NCBI GenBank assembly: GCA_011503125.2
Contig: WWBZ02000022.1
Coordinates: forward strand, 2,852,001-2,916,000
Direction: 5' to 3'
DNA length: 64,000 nucleotides
DNA from: Botryosphaeria dothidea
Lineage: Eukaryota > Ascomycota > Dothideomycetes > Botryosphaeriales > Botryosphaeriaceae
Below are positions 33,396 to 44,379 of this stretch, piece by piece (position 1 is the stretch's first letter; every line of letters begins with the position of its first letter). Under the pieces are notes generated by a model. That model was not told where the DNA came from and searched no databases. It worked only from the letters and a program-made list of their open reading frames with translations. The translations under genes and the position numbers were made by a program.

Positions 33396-36128
33396 GTTGC
33401 CCACACATCTCTTCTCGTTCTGTTGCTGATCTTGTTGTAGGTCTTGCACCTGCTGGGTCTGCTCCTGTTACTCCTGTTCCTGACCCTGTTGAGTGGGCTC
33501 CTGTTGGCTCTGATCCTCCTGCTGATCTCCCTTATCGTGAGAGCCCATATCAGAAGACTCATTTCCAGCAGCTGTAGAGTCTGAACCTGTCTCAGAAGCA
33601 GTGTTACTCTCCTGCTCTGAGCCAGCGGCCTGCACCGGCTCAGGATTCTGCGCTGCAGCCGTCGGGTCTGACACTTTGGCCTTGTTCTCCTCAGAATCGC
33701 CATCCCGAGGAGCTCCCGCATGTTCAGAAGCTCCCGTGTCCGTGTCTGCCTGTACTCCAGTACCTTCAGTTCCAACAGTCATGGTTTCACCGGGAACTGC
33801 CACAGGCTCGGTCCCAGGTTGACCTCAGGTGACAGTGACCGTCGTGACGGCAGTTCGTGGCCAGGAAGCAGCCGCCGATTCTGCATTCGCTATGGGCTCT
33901 TCAGCGGCCGTGTTTTGCGCAGTTTCGTCTGGTGAGCTTGAATCGGCATCCGCACCATCATCAGAGACACTCTCATCCTTCGAGGCTCCAGTTGTTTCAG
34001 GAGGAGCATTCCCATCGGCACCACTGGTATTTGTTTCTTCGGGCGCGGCAGTACTTTCTTCCTGTTCAGCAGTGGTTTGCTCTGGATTGCTCTGGAGTAA
34101 CGTTCGTTTCCGCAGGCGCATCAGTGGTTTCAGTGGGTGCAGTATCACTCTCAACCTCAGTATTGGTCTCTTCTGGTACGGCAGTAGTCTCCGGGACTGC
34201 ATTGCCTCTCTGTCCCGAGATCCGCCTCTTTGGGGACTGGAGTAGTCTCGGGAGCAGCGCTTCCCTCATTCAGCGCTGTTTTTGTCGGTTCAGCCGGCGG
34301 CTCAGGCTCCGTACGTTGAGGGGGTTCGATAGGAAACGTGGCCTTACTTGATACGGTCGTCTCATTATTCTCTACTGCTTCCGGTACTGAATTCTCCTGC
34401 GAGTCAGGGTTAGTTGCCTTGGTAATCTCTCTACTATCCGGAGCAAGCATCTCCTCGGCAGCGGTTGTTTCTGGTGCCACGCGCTGTCCTCCGACAGCAC
34501 TGCCGGTGCCATCCGCTGCTATAGTCTGTGATGAAGACACCACTTCGAGGAATACACCGGTTCAGCGGCCAGTAAGAATTTTTCTACGGGAATCCTTGGG
34601 GTAGCAACGATTTGTGTACGTAGCCGCAAGACATGGAGGATCGGAAGCACAGATGTGAGCGCAGTCGGTTATGCTGTCAGAGTCAAGTTGGCGTACGAAT
34701 CGACGTCATTATCACTGGAGCAGTGGATGATGAATGTTTTGCCATCGACCTCCAACAGCTCGCCATTTGCATCTGGGCACTTGGGTATGATAGTGCTTTG
34801 CGGCTTCAGGTTCAGCGACAACCTGGGATTCGGGCTCAAGAAAAGTAGCACCTGACTCCTTGGGAGCACCAGCAGCTGTAAACGTTTTATACTGGCCAAC
34901 GAGCTCCTTGAATATCGATGGAACTGCGTCTTCAGGAGAAAGAACTGTTGCGCCCGCAAGCTCAGATGTCTGGCTTCCGAGGGCGCCGCTGCAGATTGTT
35001 CAGCTATTGAGGTGCCGGCCGATTGACCATTCTCTGCGGCGGCAATTCCATCGGGGACTTTAGCATAATCTGCAACAGGAGTTCCATCTGCCGCAGTTGT
35101 CTGAGCGGATCCGGTCGACTCCTCAGACGGCATATCTGCAGCTGTACCCTCGACAGTTGTTGACGGCGGAAGTTGGGGAGAGTCGGCATTACTCGTCGAC
35201 TGCGATGGAGCTTCGTTGTTCGCACTTGCCGCGTTAGTAACAAAAGTGGTGGGAGCCACGGAATCTGTGTTCTGAGGAATGCTTTCTTCGAACGAGAAAC
35301 CGGCGCCAGCATAATCTTGGGCAACAGAAAACATGGCTTCAGGAGTAGTAGACACGATCGAGCTCGGGCCCGGAGTTTCAGATCCAGTGTCCAGCGCGTT
35401 CGTATATTCCTCGGCGCGTTGAGGTGCAGATTGTGTCTCCTCACTGCTTAGGCCGTCACTAAGTTCGGATGAAGTTACGCTTGAGTTGCTGAGCAGAGAA
35501 TCGGAATTGGAACTTGGCATAGCTTCGAAGCTTGGTGTCGTGGTCGATGAGGATCCCGACAAAGCCGAACTAAGAAACTCTGAAGTTGGTTGTGTCGTTG
35601 TACTGAAGATCGAAGACGAGCCTGTAGTTGACACAACCGAGGGTGGCGTGGACGCAACAGTGGTAGAAAGCGTGCTGGCAGCAGCCACGGTAGCGCTTGC
35701 TACACATGCACAAGCGCTTGACAGATCAGCAGAGTTATGACAGTATGCAAGAGCCCAAAATGGTATCTTCGTGGGCGTGGTCGTTGCTTGCTGAGCGGTC
35801 AATTGCGAGCAGAGCTTGACTGCACCACTCTTCCGGACGAGGAAACCATGTTGATAAGCTTCCGAGTGACAGCTTTCCCATGAATCTGCCATCAGCGAGA
35901 CATACTATCCACGAAGCAGCGTCGGGGTGAGGGTGATTCAGTCAAGGTGGTAGTTCCGGTTGTTGTTCCATTTGCAGAAGATGAGTGCAGATTCCACCAG
36001 TAGTTGTGGCCGTGGAAGAAACCATGTTGGTAGCGATGGTAGTCTGGATCACGCTCTTCAATCGGGACGTCGTCCGCGGAAGCTGCTACCACGATGCACA
36101 CCAGCGCAATGGGAATTGAAAGTTTCAT
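32650..36128 (-). pseudogene. Broken large secreted Ser/Thr-rich protein with PAN-like segment and Cys-repeat tail
   Basis: From 36128 (minus) the sequence encodes a clear signal peptide (MKLSIPIALVCIVVAASA) and a His/Tyr-rich start (DYHRYQHGFFHGHNYWW). Next come a Cys-containing segment ending SSACACVASA, a long Ser/Thr-rich region, and a PAN/apple-like segment (CPDANGELLEVDGKTF, then SITDCAHICASDPPCLAATY). Acidic Pro/Thr-rich repeats of the APETTxVPEE type and a Cys-rich repeat array follow. Frames change near 35892, 34975, 34780, 34655, 34215, 34095, 33825 and 33250, with in-frame stops near 34563, 33468 and 32932. Typical introns do not fit at most of these points. PAN domains bind protein or sugar and are common in fungal cell-surface proteins. 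The intact 9.9-kb gene downstream makes general base-calling error unlikely. Confidence 0.7.
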
Positions 36129-36641
36129 CCTGCAAATAGCAACGAAAAACGGAGTACTCTGAAAGTGGATTGGAATTACTACGGGCCGGTCAATGGGCAA
36201 ATATGAGATCAGCCTCTGCTTAGTTGAGTACCGATTGACGAGGATCTGCGCACATGGACCCAAGATCCGGAACAAAGATAAGTCTTTGATCACGGAATGC
36301 AGATACGAATTTTCTCTACCCATTCAGCCATCCGAGAGAAATAAAAGGGTAATAAAATAAAGGAGTACTTATCCACATAAATATCGAAATCTTCTCGATA
36401 GGTCCGGGATCCATGGAAGTCGGAAATGTGCGATTATCTATCCTGCGATCAATCTATGAAAGGGCGAGACCATGGAGATGTAAAATTCATCTTTTCGAAC
36501 GGATAATTGATGCAGTCACAGACTATACAATGAGACTCTTCACACGACTTTGTACAAACGTGGGTATAATTTGTGTTGCTGTATATTTACATTTCCAAAG
36601 ATTGAGACATATCGAACGTTATTTGAGTTTTGGGTAATAAT
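36129..36641. other. Intergenic between the broken secreted gene and the small secreted gene
   Basis: About 0.5 kb of AT-rich sequence upstream of the broken gene's start, including the 3' flank of the small secreted-protein gene. No other feature seen. Confidence 0.5.
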
Positions 36642-37098
36642 TTACCAAGGCGAAGAAGCGCCCCATTGGCAGAAAGAATTGTATTCCGTGCCATAGGAGG
36701 CCTGGCACTTTGCCTTGGTCCAGTCTCCAGTGGACCCAGGGCTCTTGTCCATCGGAAAGACACTTGGATTGAATTCGCACTATTTGGAACAGCTGCGTTA
36801 GTAGCCATCCAAGTGGCGTTTATCTCCAACAGTTACTCACGTTGTCCCTGCCAACCCAGTTACCGTTGGCATCATAGTCGTCGAGGGTGGCGTCACGGAC
36901 GTTCGACCCAAGCTGGCTGCAGACGCGCTTGGCCCAAGTTGTGCCCAGACTCGGGCTGTTGCAGTTACAAAACCATGCGGAAGCCTGGACACCAGTCCTA
37001 TTCTAATAGTCAGTACCACTGTCATTGATCAGTTAGGGTGTCATGCAGGGAGCATACAGGCTGCTGGCAAGGAGAACGACAACCGTGGTGACCTTCAT
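36642..37098 (-). CDS. Small secreted cysteine-rich protein (candidate effector)
   Basis: Three-exon gene found only by joining frames: 37098-37058, 36997-36841 and 36779-36642. Introns are 37057-36998 (60 nt, GTATGC, CTGAC branch, ATAG) and 36840-36780 (61 nt, GTGAGT, CTAAC branch, ATAG), and phases agree (2 and 0). The product is 111 residues. A signal peptide covers residues 1-19 (ending TGVQA) and six cysteines follow in the mature part (FCNC, VCSQ, DNCEF, AKCQA, FCQW), enough for three disulfides. Trp and Gly are frequent. No known domain was recognised. Size, secretion signal and Cys content fit the small secreted proteins of fungi, some of which act on hosts or competitors, so the role is open. 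It lies next to the broken secreted repeat gene on the same strand. Confidence 0.78.
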
Positions 37099-37827
37099 CG
37101 TGAATAGGTGCTGCAGGGATTGTGCAAGAGCAAGTCCTCAGGAAAAATGACCTGCAGCAGATCATCTCGCCGTCTTATACCGCAGGTTCTCAAATTCACA
37201 CAAGCCCCTGGCGTGGTTATCTTATGAAAGGTGTCGTCTCGATGCAAATCATCCCCGTCATAGGCTGGCGCCCAAAGAGCCTGACGTGGCTGACGAATCG
37301 TATACGAACCCCCAAGCGTGCTCTAGTCTACTAGTGTAAGTACATAGCCAACAAAATACAGAAGCACTGCATGAAGAACGGCCTGAGCGTTGAGGCCGAA
37401 TCTCTGCCGACTCATGGGGCGTGCCACTTGAGTCGTAGATGTGGGCCTTAAAACTTGCGCCTCCCTCTTTATTCCACGTTTTTTGGCGCATCATCGCTAC
37501 TATTTCTGATTTTATTTTTACAAGTAGTCTCTGGTGGGGATGCTATTCTGTTTTATAAAATATTTCGTGATTGTCCCAAAGCGGGACGTCGTTGGAGAGT
37601 ACTATGTTTGACGCCACTTTCCCACAACTGAACACTTAATCATCCGGCAAGTCATTCGATCTCACGCATGAGAGATAACGTCAAAGTGAGATTCATTGAA
37701 AAGAGGAAAATGAGAATGAACTGCACTACAACAAAGCTGAAATTGAAAGAGCCACGGGCAAGACGACACCCAAACAACTTTTGCCGCAACAAGAAGAAAG
37801 GAATCGCCGACCCGGATACCTTCCCCA
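37099..37827. other. Intergenic, small secreted gene to ICL-like gene
   Basis: Promoter side of the small secreted-protein gene and 3' flank of the isocitrate-lyase-like gene. Only short frames, and no feature recognised. Confidence 0.5.
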
Positions 37828-39127
37828 TCAAACCCCTTCCGCAAACGACTGGCTCCCGGCACCCAAATCAATCTTCATGCACTCCTTCAACCCGCACACT
37901 TCGAACAATGTCTTCGGGCTCAAGTCCTTTGGCGTCCCCACGACACCCTTATCCCGCAGCCTCTCCAGCGTCTCCTTGATGGCGAGGTACGCCGGACAGA
38001 TGGTCGCAAACGAAAAAATCATGATCCGGAACCCCATCTCCCGCGCCTCGTCCACCGTAATCAGCGGCGTCACGCCATTCTCGACCATGTTCAGCAGCAC
38101 CGGCCAGGGGGCGAGCTCCTTGACGCAGGCGCGCGCCTGCTCCTTGCTCTCGAACCCCTCGAGCAGGCCGACGTCGAAGCCGAGGTCGCGCGCGGTCTTG
38201 AGGCGGGCGAGGCACTCGTCGTAGCCGAGCGTCTGCAGCGCGTCGGTGCGCGCGATGAGCACGAAGTCCGAGTGCAGCGCGTCGCGCGCGCTCTTGGCCG
38301 CGCGCAGGCGCGCGAAGTACTCGTCGCGCGGCACGACCTTCTTGCCGCCGAGGTGCCCGCAGCGCTTGGTCAGGACTTGGTCTTCGAGGTGGGCGCCGGC
38401 GACGCCGGCGCGGATGTATTCGGAGATGGTGCGGGCGACGATGATGGGGCCTGGGTGGGAGGTGTGTCAGTATGTGTTTGCGCTCGGTGAATGGTCGAGG
38501 GAACAGATGAGCGAAGTGGCTGTGGTGACTGACCTCCGTAGCCTGTGTCCATGTCTGCAATGAGTGGAGGTCCGTATGGATCGAGGTTTGCAATCATCTC
38601 TGCGTTGGCGCGCATGTCGTGGAGATGGGCAATACCGAGATCTGGCTGACCAAGTCGAGAGGCTGTGGTTCCGGCTCCAGTCTGTGTAAAGAATGAAGTT
38701 AGCGGGCAGCATTCACGAGTGGGATGTGGAGACAAACCATGTACATGGCGTTGAAGCCAACTTCTTGCGCAGCTCGTGCAGAAATGCCATCGTAGACACC
38801 GGGACAAACGATGAGATCGTTAGTCTCTTCGAGCATCTTGCGTAGCTTTGTCGAGCCTGAAGGCGGCTTATCCGCTGACAGCTTTGGCTTCGGGGTCTGC
38901 TCGATCGTAGCATCGTGGTGCTCTGTGCGCTCAAGATCTATTGACGAGACCCTTGATGGCTGCACTTCCGTCAAGGGAGCCAGTCCGTTCATTTTGTGTT
39001 TGATCCCGTTGCCAGTATGATCAACATGCCGTGTTGAGGGGATGAGCTCAGTTACGACTGGTTCTACAAGTGACTTCTCTGAAGCAATGAAAGCACTTGT
39101 GAGTTGCTCGGCTACGTGAGGTGCCAT
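37828..39127 (-). CDS. Isocitrate lyase / PEP mutase superfamily enzyme
   Basis: Enzyme of the phosphoenolpyruvate mutase / methylisocitrate lyase-like superfamily, which makes or breaks C-C or P-C bonds next to a carboxylate using Mg2+. Three exons: 39127-38738, 38681-38534, 38450-37828. Introns are 38737-38682 (56 nt, GTTTGT, GCTAAC branch, ACAG, phase 0) and 38533-38451 (83 nt, GTCAGT to CCCAG, phase 1), giving 386 residues. Family marks: CPGVYDGISARAA near the start of the barrel, metal-site PPLIADMDTGYGG, loop motif TKRCGHLGGKKVV (the lyase KKCGH loop in KRCGH form), and VLIARTDA. An N-terminal extension of about 100 residues before the barrel has no clear targeting signal and looks disordered. 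Substrate is uncertain; oxaloacetate- or carboxyphosphonoenolpyruvate-type activity is possible, true isocitrate lyase unlikely given the size. Confidence 0.88.
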
Positions 39128-40656
39128 CTTTTCAATGCGCTTGAGGGTTATTTGTGTAATGATTGGAGAGAGAGAAAAGGGAAAGCGGATATCAGAGAGA
39201 TACTGAGTAGAAAGATGAGAAGAAGAGAGAGCATTGAGGGCCGACCTTAAGTAGATGGAAGGGCCGTCCAGTTCGGAAGAAATCGAAACGTTGCTGTGAA
39301 CATTGTCTTCCTACTCACCGTCGCCCTACTTGGTGGGTTGGAATTATTCTCGGCGTATTCTACGTCAGCCTGGTAGCTTGGAAAGAGTCAGAGCAGGGGA
39401 CATCCTGTGGAGTGCACGTGCGGGGTTGGTCGGAGAGCCAGTCAAACATTCCCGTTCCCGTCCGAACCCGCACGAAAACAGATAAGCTTCTCCGCACCCC
39501 ACAGGCTCCAGGGGACGAGATGGAACACCTTCCTAAATATTCCTTCAGTCTTGATTGGGCAATTGTGTTGAGCTGCAAGTGTGACACAGAACGCCAACTC
39601 GCGACACTTGCTGTGGCTTGCGAAAGTACCCGATTTAAGCTTGCTCCAGGTTTCCACGTCAGACGCCCTCCAGTCATAATCCCAAGTTCTGAAGATAGCT
39701 CTCCGATTTCCCCGCCGTTCTAGGCCACCGACTTCTTCCGTTTGTGTCGATTACCACCCCGATCTTTTGCAGTAGCACGATAATTGCCCCTTCAATGGCT
39801 TAGACACGGGGTTGAAAATATTACGGACAGATGTCCGTAAGCCATGCTTGAGCATGCCTGACTTTTCCCTTGTCAGCGAAACACTGTTCTGGGATGCACA
39901 AGACCAACAAAGATAAAACCAGGAAATACACAAGAACTGCTTTAATATTTTTATAGACTTGGAGGATTACATTGTACGTTGAATGAAAAGACAAAGACAA
40001 AAAATCGGCCCCATCTTTGATATTTTTTGTTGACGAAATTGGAGAAGCCTCAGACCAACACCTGCTTACAAAGCTCTTCTCCTATTTGCTAATTTCCAAG
40101 AAGGGAATATGTATCTCAAGGACTCCCCTTACGTATCAAACGTGTACTACCAGTCCTTTCTGCCGTTGCCATACTTGACTTTGTTAATCGTCTCAAACGA
40201 ATAGCCGGAAATGACTTCCCTACAGGAGTCGCTCATCTTCGATCGGGGTCTTGAGCATGCTTGTCCAGTTCGGAGGATCTCCTTCGGGCGAACGCGGCGA
40301 AGATTGTCGCCTGGTTTTCGTGATTTCCGCACCGTGTCCGAAAGGCTGCGCAGGCTGACGTTATTTCTGTCTGCTCGCGATTGAAGTGAGCGTTTCCAGC
40401 CGACTAAGAGATGCAGGTATTCAGGGGAAGATGAACTCTTGACCCGTCACATATGCTGGCCTGTCTGGTCGACAGATGAAGGCTTATATGACCCAATGAG
40501 TTCTAGGCTTACGATAAATTCCAGCATAAGTCGTAGCTCGACAAGCTGATCGGTGAGATAGCTCAGAAGTTTCTTCACGATACTTCAAAAGAGCCAACTG
40601 AAGGAATAGAGCACCTCGAAATTTGTTCGTCCTCTTCTACAAGAGGAAGTCTACTC
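39128..40656. other. Intergenic, ICL-like gene to F-box-like gene
   Basis: About 1.5 kb. AG-rich leader of the ICL-like gene near 39150-39240, then AT-richer sequence with frames of about 100 codons at most and no protein-like features. Nothing else recognised. Confidence 0.5.
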
Positions 40657-42045
40657 CTACCTTATCGCCAGCTCATTCGATTTCCCAGTGTTCTGAGTCG
40701 TCCCTGCTCTCCTCTTCTCCCTCCGAATCCTGGCTACTTCGTTACCCTCGTACCAATCCGAGCCTCTTACCTCCTTAACGTCTTCCGGAAACTCTTTTTC
40801 CATCCACGCAACGACCTCAACGAAAGTCTCCAACCACTCGAGCTCCACATCCGCATGTGGATCGTAGTCGCGGCCAATCCTCTCCGTCTCAAACTTAGCC
40901 TTCCCATCATTCTTCCCCTCCGGCTGCACCGACCACGGCGTACCAGCCGTCCGCAACCGCACCGACGACGTCTTCTCACCATCCAAGCGCGTTCCGTCCC
41001 GACCGTAAACACAAGCCAGCCCGTCCAACACCTTGACGACCTTCTCCTCGATCTCCGGCGCATAGACACCCCCCGGCATTCCACTCTTCTCCAGCACCTG
41101 CGTAAACAGCCGCAAACACCAGTCGTACGGCACGAGCGCCGGGAACGCCCACACAAACCGGTACGAGCAAGCGCGTTTCTTGTTCCCTGCCGGCAACGAC
41201 CTCTCCAGCTTCCTGGCCTCGGCGCGCAACTGGCGGGGCACGTGCTCCTCGTTGACGCGGCGCGTCTGCGGGGCCCACGGCTCCTTGACGCGCGTCGGGT
41301 GCGCTTCGGACAGGGCGGCCAGGCGGCGCAGCTCCGCCGCCATGGCGAGGCCGCGGGCGCGGCGGGCGCGCTGGTGGAGGGCGACGAATGTGGAGAGCTC
41401 GTCGGCCGGCAGGGCGCGGGAGAGGTCGTGTTTGACGCTGTGCCGGTAATGGTTGTATGTCAGGAACGTGATTTCGATGTCCTTGGAGAAGACGATGATT
41501 TTGTAGCCGATCTCGATGAGTGCGTGAAGGTCGGCGGCGGAGAGGTAGGGCTTGAGGAGCTTGAAGCAGTCGGAGTCCTTGTAGATGGTCTCTGTGGTGC
41601 GGGCGAGCAGGACGGAGAGCTTGTGCAGCCAGATGGCTTGCAGGTTGTCTTGGGAGATGGCGGGGTAGTTGCTGTGAGTCCAAGAGCGAGACAGCGAGCT
41701 GAGGAAGGAAAGCTCCTCCCCTGGGCTCCCCGCATAGTGCCTGTTGCAGTTGTTTTGTCTGAAGCAGAACGTCTCGACCTGATCAGTGACGGCCAGTAAC
41801 CTGCGCAGTACCTGTGCACGGCCGTCGCGGAAGTACTCTTTCCAGGTTGGGCTGTATTCGATTGACCAGATGACGCGCGGTCCACCATATTTGGACATGC
41901 GGATGACTTGTTCGAGTCCAAGGTCTGCAAGGACGGGCTCGATCAACTCGCAAGGGAGCTTCTCGAGATCGCGGGCCATGCGGCCGAACCGACCACCTTT
42001 TGGCATCTTGTCGACTGGGCGTGGGCACTGAATACTGTAGAACAA
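40657..42045 (-). CDS. F-box-like hypothetical protein
   Basis: Single-exon protein of 462 residues, or 449 from the in-frame ATG at 42006. Near the N-terminus ARDLEKLPCELIEPVLADL followed by LGLEQVIRMS resembles the LPxELxxxIxxxL start of fungal F-box proteins, which link substrates to SCF ubiquitin ligases, but the rest of the box is weak. The remainder is mostly helical, with Arg/Ala-rich (about residues 225-290) and acidic stretches (ELEWLETFVEVVAWMEKEF), and no repeats or catalytic motifs. Codon use is strongly biased in this frame. It is divergent from the SDR gene at 42601 with 555 bases between. Ubiquitin-related function is inference; hypothetical protein is the safe call. Confidence 0.7.
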   Translation of the reverse strand: MFYSIQCPRPVDKMPKGGRFGRMARDLEKLPCELIEPVLADLGLEQVIRMSKYGGPRVIWSIEYSPTWKEYFRDGRAQVLRRLLAVTDQVETFCFRQNNCNRHYAGSPGEELSFLSSLSRSWTHSNYPAISQDNLQAIWLHKLSVLLARTTETIYKDSDCFKLLKPYLSAADLHALIEIGYKIIVFSKDIEITFLTYNHYRHSVKHDLSRALPADELSTFVALHQRARRARGLAMAAELRRLAALSEAHPTRVKEPWAPQTRRVNEEHVPRQLRAEARKLERSLPAGNKKRACSYRFVWAFPALVPYDWCLRLFTQVLEKSGMPGGVYAPEIEEKVVKVLDGLACVYGRDGTRLDGEKTSSVRLRTAGTPWSVQPEGKNDGKAKFETERIGRDYDPHADVELEWLETFVEVVAWMEKEFPEDVKEVRGSDWYEGNEVARIRREKRRAGTTQNTGKSNELAIR

Positions 42046-42600
42046 TTGTTGGAGACCAAATGGGGATATGTGGTGGATTTATTTAGCAGCGAGAGGAGTT
42101 TTGACTCTTAAATGTGGAAATGTCTAGTAGGTACCGTAGATTGTGGTACCGGTGAAGTCGTTGCCTGTCACAATGAAAGACCCGTCCCGCGGATATTGGA
42201 ACGCTATCCTTTTCAAAGGACATGGCAAACAACAGTCAGAGCGTGAATGCTCAGACACGGGGAGAGTGTTTAATTCCATACATGTATAAAAAAAAAATGC
42301 GACATTCTGTTTCAGTGCCATGGGTAGTTGAACCATTCGTCCAGACGCAAGTGTTGAATGTTTCTTTTGAGACACTGCGGCGTAGGGAGGCCGGCAACGA
42401 ATTGTTGGGAAAGACAGTCTCGTGTGAAGGAATGTGCCTGCTTCTGCCTGGCCGTTGCTGCCTAGCCGTGGTTGCCTGTGCGCCCTACCAAACGACATCT
42501 GCTCGTAGTCACAGATGGGAGAAGAGTCAGCCCTGTTCCTTAAAACGAACGAAGTGCAATTTGAGCAGCCAATTCCCACCACGTCCACTTTGCCGCCACA
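42046..42600. promoter_or_regulatory. Shared divergent promoter region, F-box-like / SDR genes
   Basis: 555 bases between the two divergent start codons, containing an A9 run near 42289-42297. It must contain the promoters of both genes. No specific element could be named with confidence. Confidence 0.45.
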
Positions 42601-44379
42601 ATGGCATTTCTCCCGCTGGGCAATGCGCGACACTTCGTCGCCTCGCGCTCTCCCGAAGAAATCGCAAAGCGCATGCGCGAGGACGCAGCACTCGTCGATG
42701 CCGACGAGCGCTGCAGTTGGATAGCATTTCACTTACCTCAGCGCAATACGTCAGAAGCCTTGGCCATCGCCACGCATCTCGTGCCCTCTCCGGGCCTCAG
42801 CGACGACGTCAAGAATCTCGTCTACGAAAACCTAGTATCGAAACTCAGGCGGCACTTGGGCCAAGACGGGCCTCCCAGGAACGAGCCCGTATTCGCTGCA
42901 AACGAGCCACCCAACCGCATTCCCATATCCGACCTCGCCACCGCGCTCAAAGTGCTCACGCACCTCCAGCACGACCGCCTCATCGAACCGTCCACATCCG
43001 TCTCCACCCTCGCATCCTGGCTTCAGAAGCGGACAGCCCCCCCAACACCACCAGACACGCCAGAGCGCGAACCCACCCCCACCGAAGGCGACAAGACCGC
43101 CAAACCCGCACCAGCCCCACCACCACCACCACGCATCCCGCGCAAACGCCTCTGCTACATCTGCCGCCTCGCCGTCACGCACCCGCACCCCACCCACCCC
43201 AGCCTCTGCCTCCCCTGCGGCGCCTTCAACCTCTCCCGCTCCCAGCTCTCGACGCCGCCGCGCCTCGCCCTCGCGCCGACCTTCACCGCGCTCGTCACCG
43301 GCGCGCGCGTCAACCTCGGCTACCGCACGGCCCTGCGTCTGCTGCGGTGCGGGGCGCGCGTGATCGCGACGACACGGTACCCGCGGGACGCGGTGGCGCG
43401 GTACGGGCGGGAGGGCGATTACGAGGCGTGGAAGGCGAGGTTGAAGGTGGTGGGTGCGGATTTTAGGAGTGCGCGGGATGCGTTTGAGGTTGTGGGGGCG
43501 GCGAGGAGGTGTCTGAGGGAGTGGGCTGGCGAGGGGGAGGGGAGGTTGGATTTGCTGGTGAATAATGCGGCCCAGACGCTGACGGATAGCGTGAGTAAAG
43601 AGCGGGGGGCTGTGAGGCGGGAGGAGGAGTTGGAGAAGGAGGTGGGTGAGGGTAAGGGTCTGATTGAGGGGTCTTATAGGGCGAGGGTGAGGGGTGGCGC
43701 GGTGCCGGTGGCTCTGGAAGGCGTGGAGAAAGGGATGACTGGGTTTGAGGGAACTGAAGAGAGAGCGGAGATGGCCGGAGTTGAAATGCCCTTGGAAACT
43801 GCGAACGGTGCCTGTACGGAGATTGAGACTTACACCAAGTCTTCCTGGGTACAGTCGCTCTTCGAGATTCCATATGAAGACGTAATCTCTGCGCACGCGG
43901 TCAATACCTTCGTCCCGCTCATTCTTTGTCGGGAGCTGCTTCCGCTGATGGGCGGCGCCAAAGACCCGTCTGGACACAGTGACGCCGGACCACTGCTAGA
44001 CAAGCCAGAAGGGTATATCATCAATGTCTCTTCTCGCGAGGGTATATTCGAGGACAGAACCAACTCAACCGCCAAGGGAGGGAAACATGTCCACACGAAC
44101 ATGTCCAAAGCGGCCCTCAACATGATCACCGAGACGGAGTCGGCTACGGCCTGGCAAACCAGGCGCGTTGCTATGAACACAGTGGACCCAGGTTACATGA
44201 GCGCCGCGCCCGAGTATGAGGATGCCTTTGATGGGATCAGGCCTATTGGATGGGAGGACGGTGCTGGGCGAGTGTTGTGGCCCGTTTCAATGGGCGAGAT
44301 GGAAGGCGAGGCTATTTGGGGAAGGTTTCTGAAGCACTACGGAGCGGTGCACGTAGACCCGGGAGCTGGCAGAGGCTGA
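42601..44379 (+). CDS. Short-chain dehydrogenase-like protein with N-terminal Cys4 module
   Basis: 592-residue single-exon protein. Residues 1-180 are helical and end in a Pro-rich linker. A zinc-ribbon-like CYIC (185-188) and CLPC (203-206) follow, then a Rossmann domain from about 228. SDR features are TGARVNLGYRTALRLL (Gly-rich loop in TGxRxNxG form), NNAAQT near 319, and NVSS near 474. The catalytic YxxxK position reads TNMSK, so Lys503 is kept but Tyr is Thr499. A long insert (about 325-430) carries acidic and Ser/Thr-rich sequence. Similar zinc-module SDRs with a non-standard active site are known in fungi, from memory, without a firm function. The change predicts weak or absent classical dehydrogenase chemistry, perhaps a binding role. 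It is divergent from the F-box-like gene. Confidence 0.8.
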   Translation: MAFLPLGNARHFVASRSPEEIAKRMREDAALVDADERCSWIAFHLPQRNTSEALAIATHLVPSPGLSDDVKNLVYENLVSKLRRHLGQDGPPRNEPVFAANEPPNRIPISDLATALKVLTHLQHDRLIEPSTSVSTLASWLQKRTAPPTPPDTPEREPTPTEGDKTAKPAPAPPPPPRIPRKRLCYICRLAVTHPHPTHPSLCLPCGAFNLSRSQLSTPPRLALAPTFTALVTGARVNLGYRTALRLLRCGARVIATTRYPRDAVARYGREGDYEAWKARLKVVGADFRSARDAFEVVGAARRCLREWAGEGEGRLDLLVNNAAQTLTDSVSKERGAVRREEELEKEVGEGKGLIEGSYRARVRGGAVPVALEGVEKGMTGFEGTEERAEMAGVEMPLETANGACTEIETYTKSSWVQSLFEIPYEDVISAHAVNTFVPLILCRELLPLMGGAKDPSGHSDAGPLLDKPEGYIINVSSREGIFEDRTNSTAKGGKHVHTNMSKAALNMITETESATAWQTRRVAMNTVDPGYMSAAPEYEDAFDGIRPIGWEDGAGRVLWPVSMGEMEGEAIWGRFLKHYGAVHVDPGAGRG

